DNA of 64,000 nucleotides from Nocardia brasiliensis ATCC 700358 (GCF_000250675.2 NC_018681.1:620001-684000), one strand, 5' to 3'. Positions 9,092 to 16,874 are shown, numbered from the stretch's first letter. Numbers and translations: made by a program. The notes: generated from the letters alone by a model not told the origin.

Positions 9092-9856
9092 CTATTTCTC
9101 GGCCTTGCGCGCGGCCAGGTCGTCGTCGAACCGGGCGCGGATCTCGTCGGCGACACCGGCGAGGTTGAGTTCGAAGGTGAATCCCTGTTCGTAGCGGTAG
9201 CTGCGGTGCACGTCCTGCCCGTCGATACCGTTGAGCGCGCGTTTGGCCGCACGGATCACCCGGCCGTCCTTGGCGGCGATGTTCTTGGCGACTTCCATTG
9301 CCGCGGCGTCGAGTTCGGCACGGGGCACCACCTGGTACACCGAGCCGAAGTGCTGCAGCTGCTGGGCGGTGATGGTGCTCGCCGTATAGAACAGAGCGCG
9401 CATCAGGTGTTGCGGCACCAGCCGGGACAGATGGGTGGCCGCGCCGAGCGCGCCGCGGTCCACCTCGGGCAGTCCGAAAGTGGCGTCGTCGGAAGCGATC
9501 ACGACGTCGGCATTGCCGACCAGGCCGATGCCGCCGCCCAGGCAGAAGCCCTGGACCACCGCGATCACGGGCACCGGGCAGTCGTAGACCGCCGCGAACG
9601 CCTCGAAACAACCATGATTCGCGTCGATCAGCGCCTGATGGCCGGGCTTGCTCTGGATCTCCTTGATATCGACACCGGCGTTGAAACCGCGATTCTCCGC
9701 GCGCAGCACCACAACCCGGGTCTCCGGATCGCGCCCGGCCTCGCGCAGCGCGTCGGCGATGGCGAACCAGCCGTCCGTCGGTATCGCGTTGACCGGCGGG
9801 TAGTCGACCGTGACCACGGTGATGCCGGTTGATTCGGAGTGACGGTTGATCCCCAT
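9092..9856 (-). CDS. echA20: EchA20, HIEC-CoA hydrolase (ring D opening)
   Basis: This 254-residue crotonase-fold enzyme is close to recalled Rv3550. Marks include VDYPPVNAIP, GFNAGVDIKEIQ (first oxyanion segment), FCLGGGIGLVGNAD (second) and FGLPEVDRGALGAATHL. EchA20 hydrolyses ring D of HIEC-CoA to give COCHEA-CoA, the IpdAB substrate, so its product passes to the next genes in the same operon. It is the first gene of the minus-strand operon and is divergent from an SDR gene across a KstR2-type site. Confidence 0.93.
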   Translation of the reverse strand: MGINRHSESTGITVVTVDYPPVNAIPTDGWFAIADALREAGRDPETRVVVLRAENRGFNAGVDIKEIQSKPGHQALIDANHGCFEAFAAVYDCPVPVIAVVQGFCLGGGIGLVGNADVVIASDDATFGLPEVDRGALGAATHLSRLVPQHLMRALFYTASTITAQQLQHFGSVYQVVPRAELDAAAMEVAKNIAAKDGRVIRAAKRALNGIDGQDVHRSYRYEQGFTFELNLAGVADEIRARFDDDLAARKAEK

Positions 9857-9909
9857 CGCCTATCCCATCGTGAGTAGCTCGGCTCGTGATTAATCCAACA
9901 CAGTGGCAA

Positions 9910-9927
9910 AGCAAGCAGTTGCTTGGT
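9910..9927. promoter_or_regulatory. KstR2 operator between echA20 and the SDR gene
   Basis: AGCAAGCAGTTGCT (9910-9923) matches AnCAAGnnCTTGnT except for one base in the right half. A second, weaker alignment (9914-9927) shares CTTGGT at its right end. The location matches the Rv3549c-Rv3550 promoter, a known KstR2 target in M. tuberculosis. Confidence 0.78.
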
Positions 9928-9938
9928 AGGTTAGCACG

Positions 9939-10730
9939 GTGACACTCGAAATCGATCTGGTCGATCGCGTCGTCCTGGTGACCGGCGGCGTCCGCGGCGT
10001 AGGCGCCGGGGTGAGCCGGACGTTCCTCGCGGCGGGTGCGACCGTGATCGCCTGCGCCCGGCGTCCCGCCGAGGCCCCGATCGAGGTCGACGGCCGCGCC
10101 ATCGAGTTCCTGCCCTGCGACGTCCGGGACGCGGACGCGGTGCAGGGACTGGTGGACACCGTCGTCGAGCGGCACGGCCGCCTCGACCACCTGGTCAACA
10201 ACGCGGGTGGCGCGCCCTTCGCTCTCGCCGACACGGCGAGCAAGAACTTCCACGCCAAGATCGTCGAGCTGAATCTGCTTGCGCCGCTGCTGGTCGCCCA
10301 GGCCGCCAACACGGTGATGCAGCAGCAGCCGGGCGGCGGTTCCATCGTGAACATCTCCAGCGTCAGCGGGCACCGCCCGTCGCCGGGCACCGCGGCCTAC
10401 GGCGCGGCCAAGGCGGGCATGGACAGCCTGACCGCCTCGCTCGCCGTGGAGTGGGCACCCAAGGTGCGGGTCAACTCGCTCGTCGTCGGACCGGTGGTCA
10501 CCGAGCTGAGCCAGCTGCACTACGGCGACCAGGACGGCATCGACGCGGTGGGGGAGACCATCCCGCTGGGGCGGATGGCCCACCCGGACGATATCGGCCG
10601 CTGTGCGGTCTTCCTGGCCTCGGCATTGGCCGGCTACGTCAGCGGGGCGAGCCTGCTCGTACACGGCGGCGGCGAACGCCCGGCCTTCCTCGCCGCGTCC
10701 ACCGCGGACGCAGGCCGGCAGCAGTCCTGA
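9939..10730 (+). CDS. Short-chain dehydrogenase, Rv3549c-like
   Basis: This 263-residue SDR starts at GTG 9939. It has VTGGVRGVGAGVS (NAD(P)-binding TGxxxGxG), LVNNAGG and YGAAKAGMDSL with catalytic Tyr and Lys. Divergence from echA20 across the KstR2 site matches Rv3549c, a KstR2-regulon gene whose exact reaction is not firmly known; a hydroxyacyl-CoA or ring-hydroxyl oxidation in HIP breakdown is the likely class. The second SDR gene follows after 32 bp. Confidence 0.85.
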   Translation: MTLEIDLVDRVVLVTGGVRGVGAGVSRTFLAAGATVIACARRPAEAPIEVDGRAIEFLPCDVRDADAVQGLVDTVVERHGRLDHLVNNAGGAPFALADTASKNFHAKIVELNLLAPLLVAQAANTVMQQQPGGGSIVNISSVSGHRPSPGTAAYGAAKAGMDSLTASLAVEWAPKVRVNSLVVGPVVTELSQLHYGDQDGIDAVGETIPLGRMAHPDDIGRCAVFLASALAGYVSGASLLVHGGGERPAFLAASTADAGRQQS

Positions 10731-10762
10731 ACACATCGGACCCACACGAAGAGGACACAGGT

Positions 10763-11674
10763 ATGGACACCGAGCAGATCTGCGCAGGACGCACCGTCAT
10801 CGTGACCGGTGCGGGCCGCGGTATCGGCCGGGCGCACGCGCTCGCCTTCGCCGCCGCCGGGGCGCGGGTGGTGGTCAACGATCTCGGCTCGGCGCTCGAC
10901 GGCGCGGCGACGGGGGAGACGCCCGCCGAGCAGGTCGTCGCGGAGATCGAGGCGCTCGGCGGCGCGGCCGTGGCCAACGGCGACGACGTCGCGGATTGGC
11001 AAGGCGCGCAACGCCTTGTCCGTCAGGCGGTGGACACCTTCGGCGGGCTGGACGTGCTGGTGAACAATGCCGGTTTCGTGCGCGACCGGATGCTGGTCAA
11101 TCTCGGCGAGGACGAATGGGACGCGGTCATCCGCGTGCATCTCAAGGGCCACTTCGTCACCATGCGGCACGCGATCGAGTACTGGCGCGGCGAGTCGAAG
11201 GCCGGTCGGCCGGTCGATGGCCGCATAATCAACACCAGCTCCGGGGCCGGCCTGCAGGGCAGCGTCGGTCAGGGCAACTACGGCGCGGCCAAGGCGGGTA
11301 TCGCCGGTCTCACACTCACCGCCGCCGCGGAGTTCGCGCGCTATGGCGTCACTGTGAATTCCATCGCACCGGCGGCGCGCACCCGGATGACCGAAACGGT
11401 GTTTGCCGAGACCATGGCGCGGCCCGACGCCGGCTTCGACACGATGGCGCCGGAGAACATTTCTCCGCTGGTCGTCTGGCTCGGCAGCGCACAGTCCAAG
11501 GACGTCACCGGCCGCATGTTCGAGGTCGAGGGCGGTAAAGTGGCCTTGGCAGACGGGTGGCGGCACGGCGTCGCGGTGGACCGGGGCGCACGGTGGGATC
11601 CGGCCGAGCTCGGCCCGGTGGTGGCCGACCTGATTGCCAAGGGGATGCCGCCCGAACCGGTGTACGGGGCCTGA
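10763..11674 (+). CDS. Short-chain dehydrogenase, Rv3548c-like
   Basis: This 303-residue SDR resembles the dehydrogenase domain of multifunctional hydroxyacyl-CoA enzymes. It has VTGAGRGIGRAHALAFAAAG near the N-terminus, VLVNNAGFVRDRM, NTSSGAGLQG and YGAAKAGIAGL. A longer C-terminal part follows Rv3548c in layout. The start ATG 10763 has GAGGA eight bases upstream. The gene directly follows the Rv3549c-like SDR and probably shares its KstR2-controlled promoter. Its substrate is inferred only as a steroid-derived hydroxyacyl-CoA. Confidence 0.83.
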   Translation: MDTEQICAGRTVIVTGAGRGIGRAHALAFAAAGARVVVNDLGSALDGAATGETPAEQVVAEIEALGGAAVANGDDVADWQGAQRLVRQAVDTFGGLDVLVNNAGFVRDRMLVNLGEDEWDAVIRVHLKGHFVTMRHAIEYWRGESKAGRPVDGRIINTSSGAGLQGSVGQGNYGAAKAGIAGLTLTAAAEFARYGVTVNSIAPAARTRMTETVFAETMARPDAGFDTMAPENISPLVVWLGSAQSKDVTGRMFEVEGGKVALADGWRHGVAVDRGARWDPAELGPVVADLIAKGMPPEPVYGA

Positions 11675-11804
11675 CCTGGCACCACCCTTCTTTCTGCGCA
11701 GGTAACGATAGGGGTTTACTATGGCCCCCGTCCGTTAAAAATCCCGTGTGAGCGTCGTGACCGGGGAAGTTCTGCGCTTTGCAAATGAGGGGAAGGCTCG
11801 ACGC

Positions 11805-12878
11805 ATGGCCGTTGGTCGCACGTTACGTGTGCTTGCAGTAGCGGGGACCGTGGCCGGTTTCGCGCTACTGGGCCCGGTAGCGGCCGAGGCACAGCCCGTC
11901 GGAGGCTGCCCCCAGTGCGCCCTGGACCCCGCTCCGCCGCCATATGACACCGGCGGTCCCTGGTACCCCCTTTCGGTCCCCGGACAGCCCAGTGACGTCA
12001 GCGCGGTGCCCACCAATCCCGCGATCGGTACCGGTTCGGCGACCGGCTCCGCGGCGGCCGGCGGTTCGGCTGCGGCCGGCTCCGCGGCGGCCGGTGGTTC
12101 CGCCGCCGGCGGGTCTGCGGCTGCGGCCGGGTCGGCGGGGCTGGGCATCGTGCTCGGTTCCGGTTCGGCCGGACTCGGACTGACCCTCGGCAGCGGTTCG
12201 GCCGGGCTCGGTGTCGTACTCGGTTCCGGCTCGGCCGCGCTCGCCGCGACCGGGTCGGCCGGATTAGGCGCCGCCGCAACGGGTTCGGCCGCAGTCGGTT
12301 CGGCGGGTGTCGGTGTCGGCACCACCGGTTCGGCCGCGGTGGGCTCGGCCGGTGTCGGGTCCGCGGCGGTAGGTTCCGCTGGTGTCGGCTCTGCGGGTGT
12401 CGGGTCCGCGGGTGTCGGTTCCGCCGCAACCGGTTCTGCCGCAGTCGGTTCCGCGGCGGTGGGTTCGGCCGCGGTGGGTTCCGCGGCTCCGCTGCTCCTG
12501 CTGCTGATCCCGATTCCAGCCCCGCCCGCCCCGGTGCTGCCCCCGATCGCGGTGCCGCCGGTGCCCTCGCCGGTGCTACCGGCCATCCCGCTGCCCGTGC
12601 TCGCCCCGGTGCCCGCCGCGGCCCCGGCCGCCGTGCCGCCGCCCGCACCGCCCGCCCCAGCGGCGCCGCCGCAGGCCTCGCCCGCCAAGCCCAACCCCGA
12701 CGTGCGCCCGACGAGCGCCGACGACGGGCTCCCGAAACCCAAGCTGCTCTCGGTGATCGGCGGCCTGATCGCGCTCGGCCTCGCCGGCGCGGGTTCCGGC
12801 GCGGTCAGCTTCCAGGGCGCCTCGGCCGCACAGGCCCGAGTCGACGCCGCCCGTGCCATGTTCTTCCCGAGGCCGTGA
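11805..12878 (+). CDS. Secreted GSA-repeat surface protein
   Basis: No function is recognised for this 357-residue protein. Residues 1-29 are a clear Sec signal (MAVGRTLRVLAVAGTVAGFA, cleavage likely after AEA). A short region with a CPQC pair follows. About two dozen GSA motifs come next (roughly residues 75-245), many in five-residue VGSAG or VGSAA steps. After them are a Leu/Ile/Pro-rich stretch, a charged linker, a hydrophobic segment (LLSVIGGLIALGLAGAG) and a short Arg-bearing tail. This suggests an exported, C-terminally anchored, flexible wall protein. ATG 11805 has AGGGGAAGG upstream; GTG 11748 would spoil the signal peptide. Confidence 0.78.
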   Translation: MAVGRTLRVLAVAGTVAGFALLGPVAAEAQPVGGCPQCALDPAPPPYDTGGPWYPLSVPGQPSDVSAVPTNPAIGTGSATGSAAAGGSAAAGSAAAGGSAAGGSAAAAGSAGLGIVLGSGSAGLGLTLGSGSAGLGVVLGSGSAALAATGSAGLGAAATGSAAVGSAGVGVGTTGSAAVGSAGVGSAAVGSAGVGSAGVGSAGVGSAATGSAAVGSAAVGSAAVGSAAPLLLLLIPIPAPPAPVLPPIAVPPVPSPVLPAIPLPVLAPVPAAAPAAVPPPAPPAPAAPPQASPAKPNPDVRPTSADDGLPKPKLLSVIGGLIALGLAGAGSGAVSFQGASAAQARVDAARAMFFPRP

Positions 12879-12888
12879 GGGGTGTGGC

Positions 12889-12969
12889 ATGAGTGAGCGG
12901 AGCGAACGAATCGTGTCACAGCGTGCGTCGCGCATGCCGGAGCCGAGCGGCAGCGAGGTGCAGGCATGA
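12889..12969 (+). CDS. 26-residue mini-ORF, repeat unit 1
   Basis: The peptide begins MSERSERIVSQRASR and ends SGSEVQA. GAGGGG lies about eight bases before the ATG, and the stop overlaps the next ATG as ATGA. It is charged and has no hydrophobic segment. It may be translated only to pass ribosomes to the next frame, or the repeat may be a DNA-level element with an incidental frame. Confidence 0.4.
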   Translation: MSERSERIVSQRASRMPEPSGSEVQA

Positions 12970-13045
12970 GTGAGTGGAGCGATCGAATCGTGTCACAGCG
13001 TGCGTCGCGCATGCCGGAGCCGAGCGCCAGCGAGGTGCGGGCATG
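12889..13045 (+). repeat. Two tandem 77-bp repeats
   Basis: Units begin at 12889 and 12966, and the same ATGAGTGAG start recurs at 13043 in the next gene. The two units differ at only a few bases. Each carries its own ATG, a 26-codon frame, a GAGGTG ribosome site near the end and an ATGA junction into the next frame. The 77-bp spacing equals 81 coding bases minus the four-base overlap. Confidence 0.85.
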
Positions 13046-13046
13046 A
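12966..13046 (+). CDS. 26-residue mini-ORF, repeat unit 2
   Basis: This peptide begins MSEWSDRIVSQRASR and ends SASEVRA. It differs from unit 1 at four residues (R4W, E6D, G21A, Q25R). Its stop overlaps the start of the metallopeptidase gene as ATGA, and the GAGGTG near its end serves that start. Since the changes alter residues, peptide function is not strongly supported. Confidence 0.4.
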   Translation: MSEWSDRIVSQRASRMPEPSASEVRA

Positions 13047-13558
13047 GTGAGTCGAAGACGCAGAGCAGTTCGCGGTCTTACCGTCGGGTGGCCGCGGCCG
13101 TGGACGCCGTGTGCGCGGTGGCCGCGGACTCCGACGCCACGACGCTGGACGAGGTCGTGCTCGCCATCGCGAGCGAGCGGCGGCGCGAAATCGAAATCGC
13201 CAGTGCGCATTTGGGGCCCGGCGTATGCGGTCAGCGCCGGTTCTATCCCGATCGGGACGTGATCGTGCTGGCTGAATCGCTGCCGAGCCGCGAGCACACG
13301 CTCGCGCATGAACTCGGCCATATCGTGTTCGATCACGAGGGCGCACCCGCGCCCGAGGTGACGCTCGAGGCCAGCGACGACCTGATCGCCTACATGCTGA
13401 GCCAGCGGGCGCACCAGCAGATCGTCGACGACGGCGCGGACGAGCTCGCCGAATGGGAGGCGGAGACCTTCGCCGCCATGCTGATGACCCGGCTCCGGGT
13501 GTTCAACAGCCGAGGCGCAGGCGTCTCGGTCCTTCGATTCGATGAGGCGCTGGGATGA
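13043..13558 (+). CDS. ImmA/IrrE-type zinc metallopeptidase
   Basis: This 171-residue protein has the zinc motif HELGH (residues 89-93) and a downstream EWEAETFAAMLM (about 137-148) that would give the third Glu ligand, as in ImmA/IrrE peptidases. Members of this family often cleave a partner XRE-type repressor. There is no signal peptide or membrane segment. Start ATG 13043 follows GAGGTG by eight bases; the upstream extension would run through the 77-bp repeat. The stop overlaps the DUF6545-like gene as ATGA. An EspR-like DNA-binding gene lies nearby, but no cleavage partner is proven. Confidence 0.82.
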   Translation: MSESKTQSSSRSYRRVAAAVDAVCAVAADSDATTLDEVVLAIASERRREIEIASAHLGPGVCGQRRFYPDRDVIVLAESLPSREHTLAHELGHIVFDHEGAPAPEVTLEASDDLIAYMLSQRAHQQIVDDGADELAEWEAETFAAMLMTRLRVFNSRGAGVSVLRFDEALG

Positions 13559-14565
13559 CCCTCTGGTTGACGGCACTGCTGGTCTGGATGGCGGCAGGCG
13601 CCCGGGTGGGGCGCGTGCTGGTGAAGCCGGCCACGACGGCCCGGGTGGCCATCGTGATCGCGGTCGCCGCCGTTGCGCTGGCCGCAACCGTGGCGGTGCC
13701 GGAGATCGCGGTGGCGATCGACAACCTGCTGCCGGGTGGCGTGCACGCCGGGTGGCTTTCCGACGGCGTCGTGGTGTCCGCGTGGATCGCCTTCGTGACG
13801 GCCACCTCGGTGGTGGCCTCGGCCGCCTGGCCGGTGGTGTCGCGCCGGAACCTGCGCCAGGTCGCGCTGGTCATCTACAGCCTCGGCTTGTTCGCGGTGG
13901 CCGCGACGATCGCGTGGTCGTTCACCTTCGGCTGGGAGGTGGTCGCTTTCGGCGCGGTGTTCATCGTCATCACCGGTCTGCGCAACCTCGACTGGACTAC
14001 GCTCGGCCGCGGTATCGCGATCTACACCACGGGCACCGCGGTCGTCGCAGTGCTTGCGGCGCTTCAGGTTCGGCGCGCGTTCAACGATACGCCGCGAGTC
14101 GCGCCGGGGAATCCGACCTGGGCGTGGCCGGCCTGGGAGGCGGCGAGTCTGCTGATCGCGTTCGGCGCGGTCTGGATCGTGGTGGAGCTCTGGGTGCGAG
14201 CGCGGGTGCTGCTGCGCCAGATTCGGCTCTTGCACAAGATCATGGTCGGGCGCTTCCCCGAAGTCGTCGCGCATGACCAGACCGGTACCTCGACTCAGCT
14301 ACGAGCTTCCGATCAAGTGGCCCAGATCATGGACGCGCTGTATCTCCAGTCCGGCGGTGGCGTGGTGCTCGCCGCGGTGGCCCCGCCGCCGCGGTCGATC
14401 GCGGAGCGGGCGGGCACGGTGGCGGAGTGGGCGAGAAACCCGTTGGGCGATGTGGCTATCGATGCGCGGTGGATTGCTCCGCCGGAGGGCATTAGTCCGC
14501 GCGGCTGGGTCCAGGCCATCGCGCGGGCATATGACGCGACAAGCCTGGAGCACGCCCGAAATTGA
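13555..14565 (+). CDS. DUF6545/MAB_1171c-like multi-helix membrane protein
   Basis: This 336-residue protein has about seven hydrophobic segments in its first 225 residues (for example AIVIAVAAVALAATVAV, VALVIYSLGLFAVAATI and LLIAFGAVWIVVELWV). A soluble C-terminal region of about 110 residues includes ASDQVAQIMDALYLQ. This layout and its coupling to an ImmA-type peptidase fit the MAB_1171c/DUF6545 family, named putative transporters without a defined substrate. A membrane sensor that signals to the peptidase is an equally possible role. The ATGA overlap implies balanced expression with the peptidase. Confidence 0.72.
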   Translation: MTLWLTALLVWMAAGARVGRVLVKPATTARVAIVIAVAAVALAATVAVPEIAVAIDNLLPGGVHAGWLSDGVVVSAWIAFVTATSVVASAAWPVVSRRNLRQVALVIYSLGLFAVAATIAWSFTFGWEVVAFGAVFIVITGLRNLDWTTLGRGIAIYTTGTAVVAVLAALQVRRAFNDTPRVAPGNPTWAWPAWEAASLLIAFGAVWIVVELWVRARVLLRQIRLLHKIMVGRFPEVVAHDQTGTSTQLRASDQVAQIMDALYLQSGGGVVLAAVAPPPRSIAERAGTVAEWARNPLGDVAIDARWIAPPEGISPRGWVQAIARAYDATSLEHARN

Positions 14566-14843
14566 GCTAAGCGGTCTGTTCCGCCGGTATTTGGTGCACC
14601 TGTAGTCGCCCCGGGATCCGCGTTGCGGGCTCGGGGTCGAGTTCTGCCCCGGTGAACGCTGACTTATCGAAGCATGCACAAAATCAGGGGTCCGGGATAA
14701 CCGGTGCGGCAGTCTGTTCCGAGATAGTCGAATGCGGGTCCGCGCGTGCGCGCGATCGGATACCGCAAGCACCCTTGACAGGGCAAGCCCCTATTACCCG
14801 GGGCGCGCAATCATGCATTGTCCAGGGTGTGAACGCATAACAC
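14566..14843. other. Intergenic region between convergent genes
   Basis: This stretch lies between the DUF6545-like gene and the terminator of the EspR-like gene. It has no convincing gene on either strand; possible short frames lack ribosome sites. GC falls relative to the flanking genes. I see no tRNA or riboswitch pattern. Confidence 0.5.
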
Positions 14844-14876
14844 AGCACAGTGCGACCCGTGGGGTCGCACTGTGCT
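14844..14876 (-). terminator. 15-bp hairpin after the EspR-like gene
   Basis: AGCACAGTGCGACCC (14844-14858) and its exact complement (14862-14876) flank a three-base loop. It lies 15 bases beyond the stop of the minus-strand EspR-like gene. The stem is perfect; no strong U tract follows. Confidence 0.72.
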
Positions 14877-14890
14877 TCGTGCAAGTGAAC

Positions 14891-15307
14891 CTATTCGGTT
14901 CCATCCGGAGGAATTTCGGGCAAGCCTTCGCTTGCCCGCAACTTCTCCGCCATGGAGGTGAGGAGGTTCTGTGATTCTTCGGACAGGTCGAACGCTCTAC
15001 TCGACAGCCGTCGCAGTCCGTAGCCCTGCAGCTGGGACAGCAACTCCAGATCGTGATCGATCTTGGCGGCATAGATGTCGTTGAAGAAGTAGTCCGGCTT
15101 GACCTTGAAGAACTTCGCCAGGGCGGCCACCGTCTCATCGGACGGGTTCGTCCGTTGTCCCGACCGCAACTGCGACAGGTACGGTTTCGAGATCGGATGT
15201 CCGGAGGCCGTCAGCGCAGCCGCAACCTCCGCGTTGGTGTGCGGCTTACGCCCCGGGGGATGCACGGTTTCGAACAGCTTGTTCAGCCGCGCCGCGAAAT
15301 CAGCCAT
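14891..15307 (-). CDS. EspR-like nucleoid/DNA-binding regulator
   Basis: A 138-residue HTH protein close in layout to M. tuberculosis EspR: an N-terminal FAARLNKLFETVHPPGRKPH, the helix-turn-helix with KPYLSQLRSGQRTNPSDETV (about residues 41-60), then KFFKVKPDYFF and a C-terminal helical dimer region. EspR proteins bind widely and control ESX-related and envelope genes. Here the gene lies in the accessory island, convergent with the metallopeptidase/DUF6545 pair. It could regulate the island or be a nucleoid protein paralog, and it could be an ImmA substrate. Direct evidence exists only for the fold. Confidence 0.87.
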   Translation of the reverse strand: MADFAARLNKLFETVHPPGRKPHTNAEVAAALTASGHPISKPYLSQLRSGQRTNPSDETVAALAKFFKVKPDYFFNDIYAAKIDHDLELLSQLQGYGLRRLSSRAFDLSEESQNLLTSMAEKLRASEGLPEIPPDGTE

Positions 15308-15669
15308 TGTGAGCCGCCCAATTCCCTTCGCTGTACTAACAGTCGTTATCTCGGATACGTATCATTGATATTAGCGGCTCAGTAACTGAAAACCTACGCC
15401 TGATTCCGGATTTCCTTGAAGCTTCTAGGTGCCGGTTGGGCGAAGGTACTGGGACCGTTGCGTTTGCGGGTCACCCCAACGGCTCTCGAGAAGCCGAGGT
15501 ACGGACCGGTTCTGGCCCGTCCTGGAGGTCTTCCCCGCGACACCCATGATAGCGGAAAGATAGCTGACGTCTCATCTAGTTGACGAAGCTCACTCATGTG
15601 TGGCGTACGACACGTTTTCGAGCCTGGGGGATGAACGTTCAACAAACCCGTTTCGTGGAGTTGAACACC
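15308..15669. promoter_or_regulatory. Intergenic region with EspR-like promoter
   Basis: No credible gene is seen here. The part near 15340-15380 is AT-richer than its surroundings and holds the perfect palindrome GATACGTATC at 15354-15363, about 47 bases before the EspR-like start. It could be an autoregulatory site. The rest, up to the fadA5 stop, shows nothing recognisable. Confidence 0.45.
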
Positions 15670-16833
15670 CTATAGACGCTCGATGATGGTGCCTGTCGCC
15701 AATGCGCCACCGGCACACATCAGCACCATCGCGGTGCTGTTGCCGGTGCGCTCCAGTTCGTGCAAAGCCGTTGTGATCAGCCGGGATCCGGTCGAGCCGA
15801 CCGGATGTCCCAGCGCGATCGCGCCGCCGTTGACGTTGACTCGATCCAGGTCCGGCCGGTGCACCGAGGCCCAGGAGAGCGCGACCGAGGCGAAGGCCTC
15901 GTTGATCTCGAACAGGTCGATGTCGCCGATGCTCATCCCGGAACGCTCCAGCAGGCGCGTGCAAGCCTGCACCGGTCCGTCGAGGTGGAACTCGGGCTCG
16001 GAGCCGACCAGGGCCTGGGTGACGATCCGCGCCCGCGGCCGCAGGCCCGCTCGCTGCGCCGCCTGCTCGTCCATCAGCAGGACCGCGGCGGCGCCGTCGG
16101 AGATCTGGGAGGAGCTGCCCGCGGTGTGTACGCCGCCTTCGAGCACCGGCTTCAGCTTGGCCAGTCCCTCGACCGTCGTCTCCCGCAGGCCTTGGTCGCG
16201 TGACACGTCCAGCTTCTCGCCGGTCGCGTTGCCTTCCTTGTCCACCGCCGGGGCGGTGATCGTGAGCACCTCGCGGTCGAAGCGGCCCTCGGCCCAGGCC
16301 TGGCCGGCCAGGCGCTGTGAGCGAGCGCCGAACTCGTCGACGTCGGCGCGAGTGATGCCGCGCCGCTTGGCAATCCGCTCGGCCGCTTCGAACTGATTGG
16401 GCAGGTCGATGTTCCAGGAGGCCGGCCGGCGCGCGCCCGCGTGCTCGCCGACGTTGGCGCCCAGCGGAACTCGGCTCATCGCCTCGACGCCGCAGGCGAT
16501 GCCGACATCGATCGCCCCGGTGGCGATGAGCCCGGCGACGAGGTGATTGGCCTGCTGGGCCGAACCGCACTGGGTGTCGATGGTGGTCGCGCCGACCTGC
16601 CAGGGCAGTCCGGCGTGTAGCCACGCGACGCGGGTCACGTTGTTGGACTGTTCGCCCGCCTGGGTGACGCAGCCGCCGATCACCTGCTCGACCTGTGCCG
16701 GGTCCAGATGGGCGCGTTCCAGCAGCCCGCGCTGCGCGAGGCCGAGCAGTTCCGCGGCGTGTAGGCCGGACAGCCAGCCGCCGCGCTTGCCGATGGGGGT
16801 GCGCGCGGCCTCGACGATGACGGGTGTGCCCAT
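15670..16833 (-). CDS. fadA5: FadA5 thiolase (sterol side chain)
   Basis: This 387-residue thiolase matches recalled FadA5 along its length: GEQSNNVTRVAWL, nucleophile Cys89 in DTQCGSAQQANH, GGVHTAGSSSQISDGAAA, NEAFASVALSWA, GGAIALGHPVGSTGSR and CAGGALATGT. FadA5 releases acetyl-CoA from C24 side-chain keto-acyl-CoA in cholesterol degradation. ATG 16833 follows AAGG by six bases; TTG 16839 is possible. It is divergent from cyp125 with two KstR-type boxes between them, as in M. tuberculosis Rv3546-Rv3545c. Confidence 0.94.
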   Translation of the reverse strand: MGTPVIVEAARTPIGKRGGWLSGLHAAELLGLAQRGLLERAHLDPAQVEQVIGGCVTQAGEQSNNVTRVAWLHAGLPWQVGATTIDTQCGSAQQANHLVAGLIATGAIDVGIACGVEAMSRVPLGANVGEHAGARRPASWNIDLPNQFEAAERIAKRRGITRADVDEFGARSQRLAGQAWAEGRFDREVLTITAPAVDKEGNATGEKLDVSRDQGLRETTVEGLAKLKPVLEGGVHTAGSSSQISDGAAAVLLMDEQAAQRAGLRPRARIVTQALVGSEPEFHLDGPVQACTRLLERSGMSIGDIDLFEINEAFASVALSWASVHRPDLDRVNVNGGAIALGHPVGSTGSRLITTALHELERTGNSTAMVLMCAGGALATGTIIERL

Positions 16834-16860
16834 GTCCAACCTTTCGTATGGGACAGAAAC

Positions 16861-16874
16861 TGTAACGAGTTCAG
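16861..16874. promoter_or_regulatory. KstR-like box near fadA5
   Basis: TGTAACGAGTTCAG matches the KstR pattern TnnAACnnGTTnnA except at the last base. It lies 28 bases upstream of fadA5. Confidence 0.68.

Noticed and set aside
9078..10745. N-terminal extension of IpdA across echA20 and the SDR gene
   Set aside because: It is antisense to the SDR and out of frame with echA20; ATG 9077 matches the known IpdA N-terminus.
11748..11804. GTG 11748 as the start of the GSA-repeat protein
   Set aside because: It would put 19 charged residues before a good signal peptide; ATG 11805 has the better ribosome site.
12889..13045. Insertion sequence or transposon end in the 77-bp repeats
   Set aside because: No inverted ends, target duplication or transposase nearby.
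15394..15645. Possible 83-residue gene on the minus strand
   Set aside because: No ribosome site, composition unlike the neighbouring genes, and no recognisable family.
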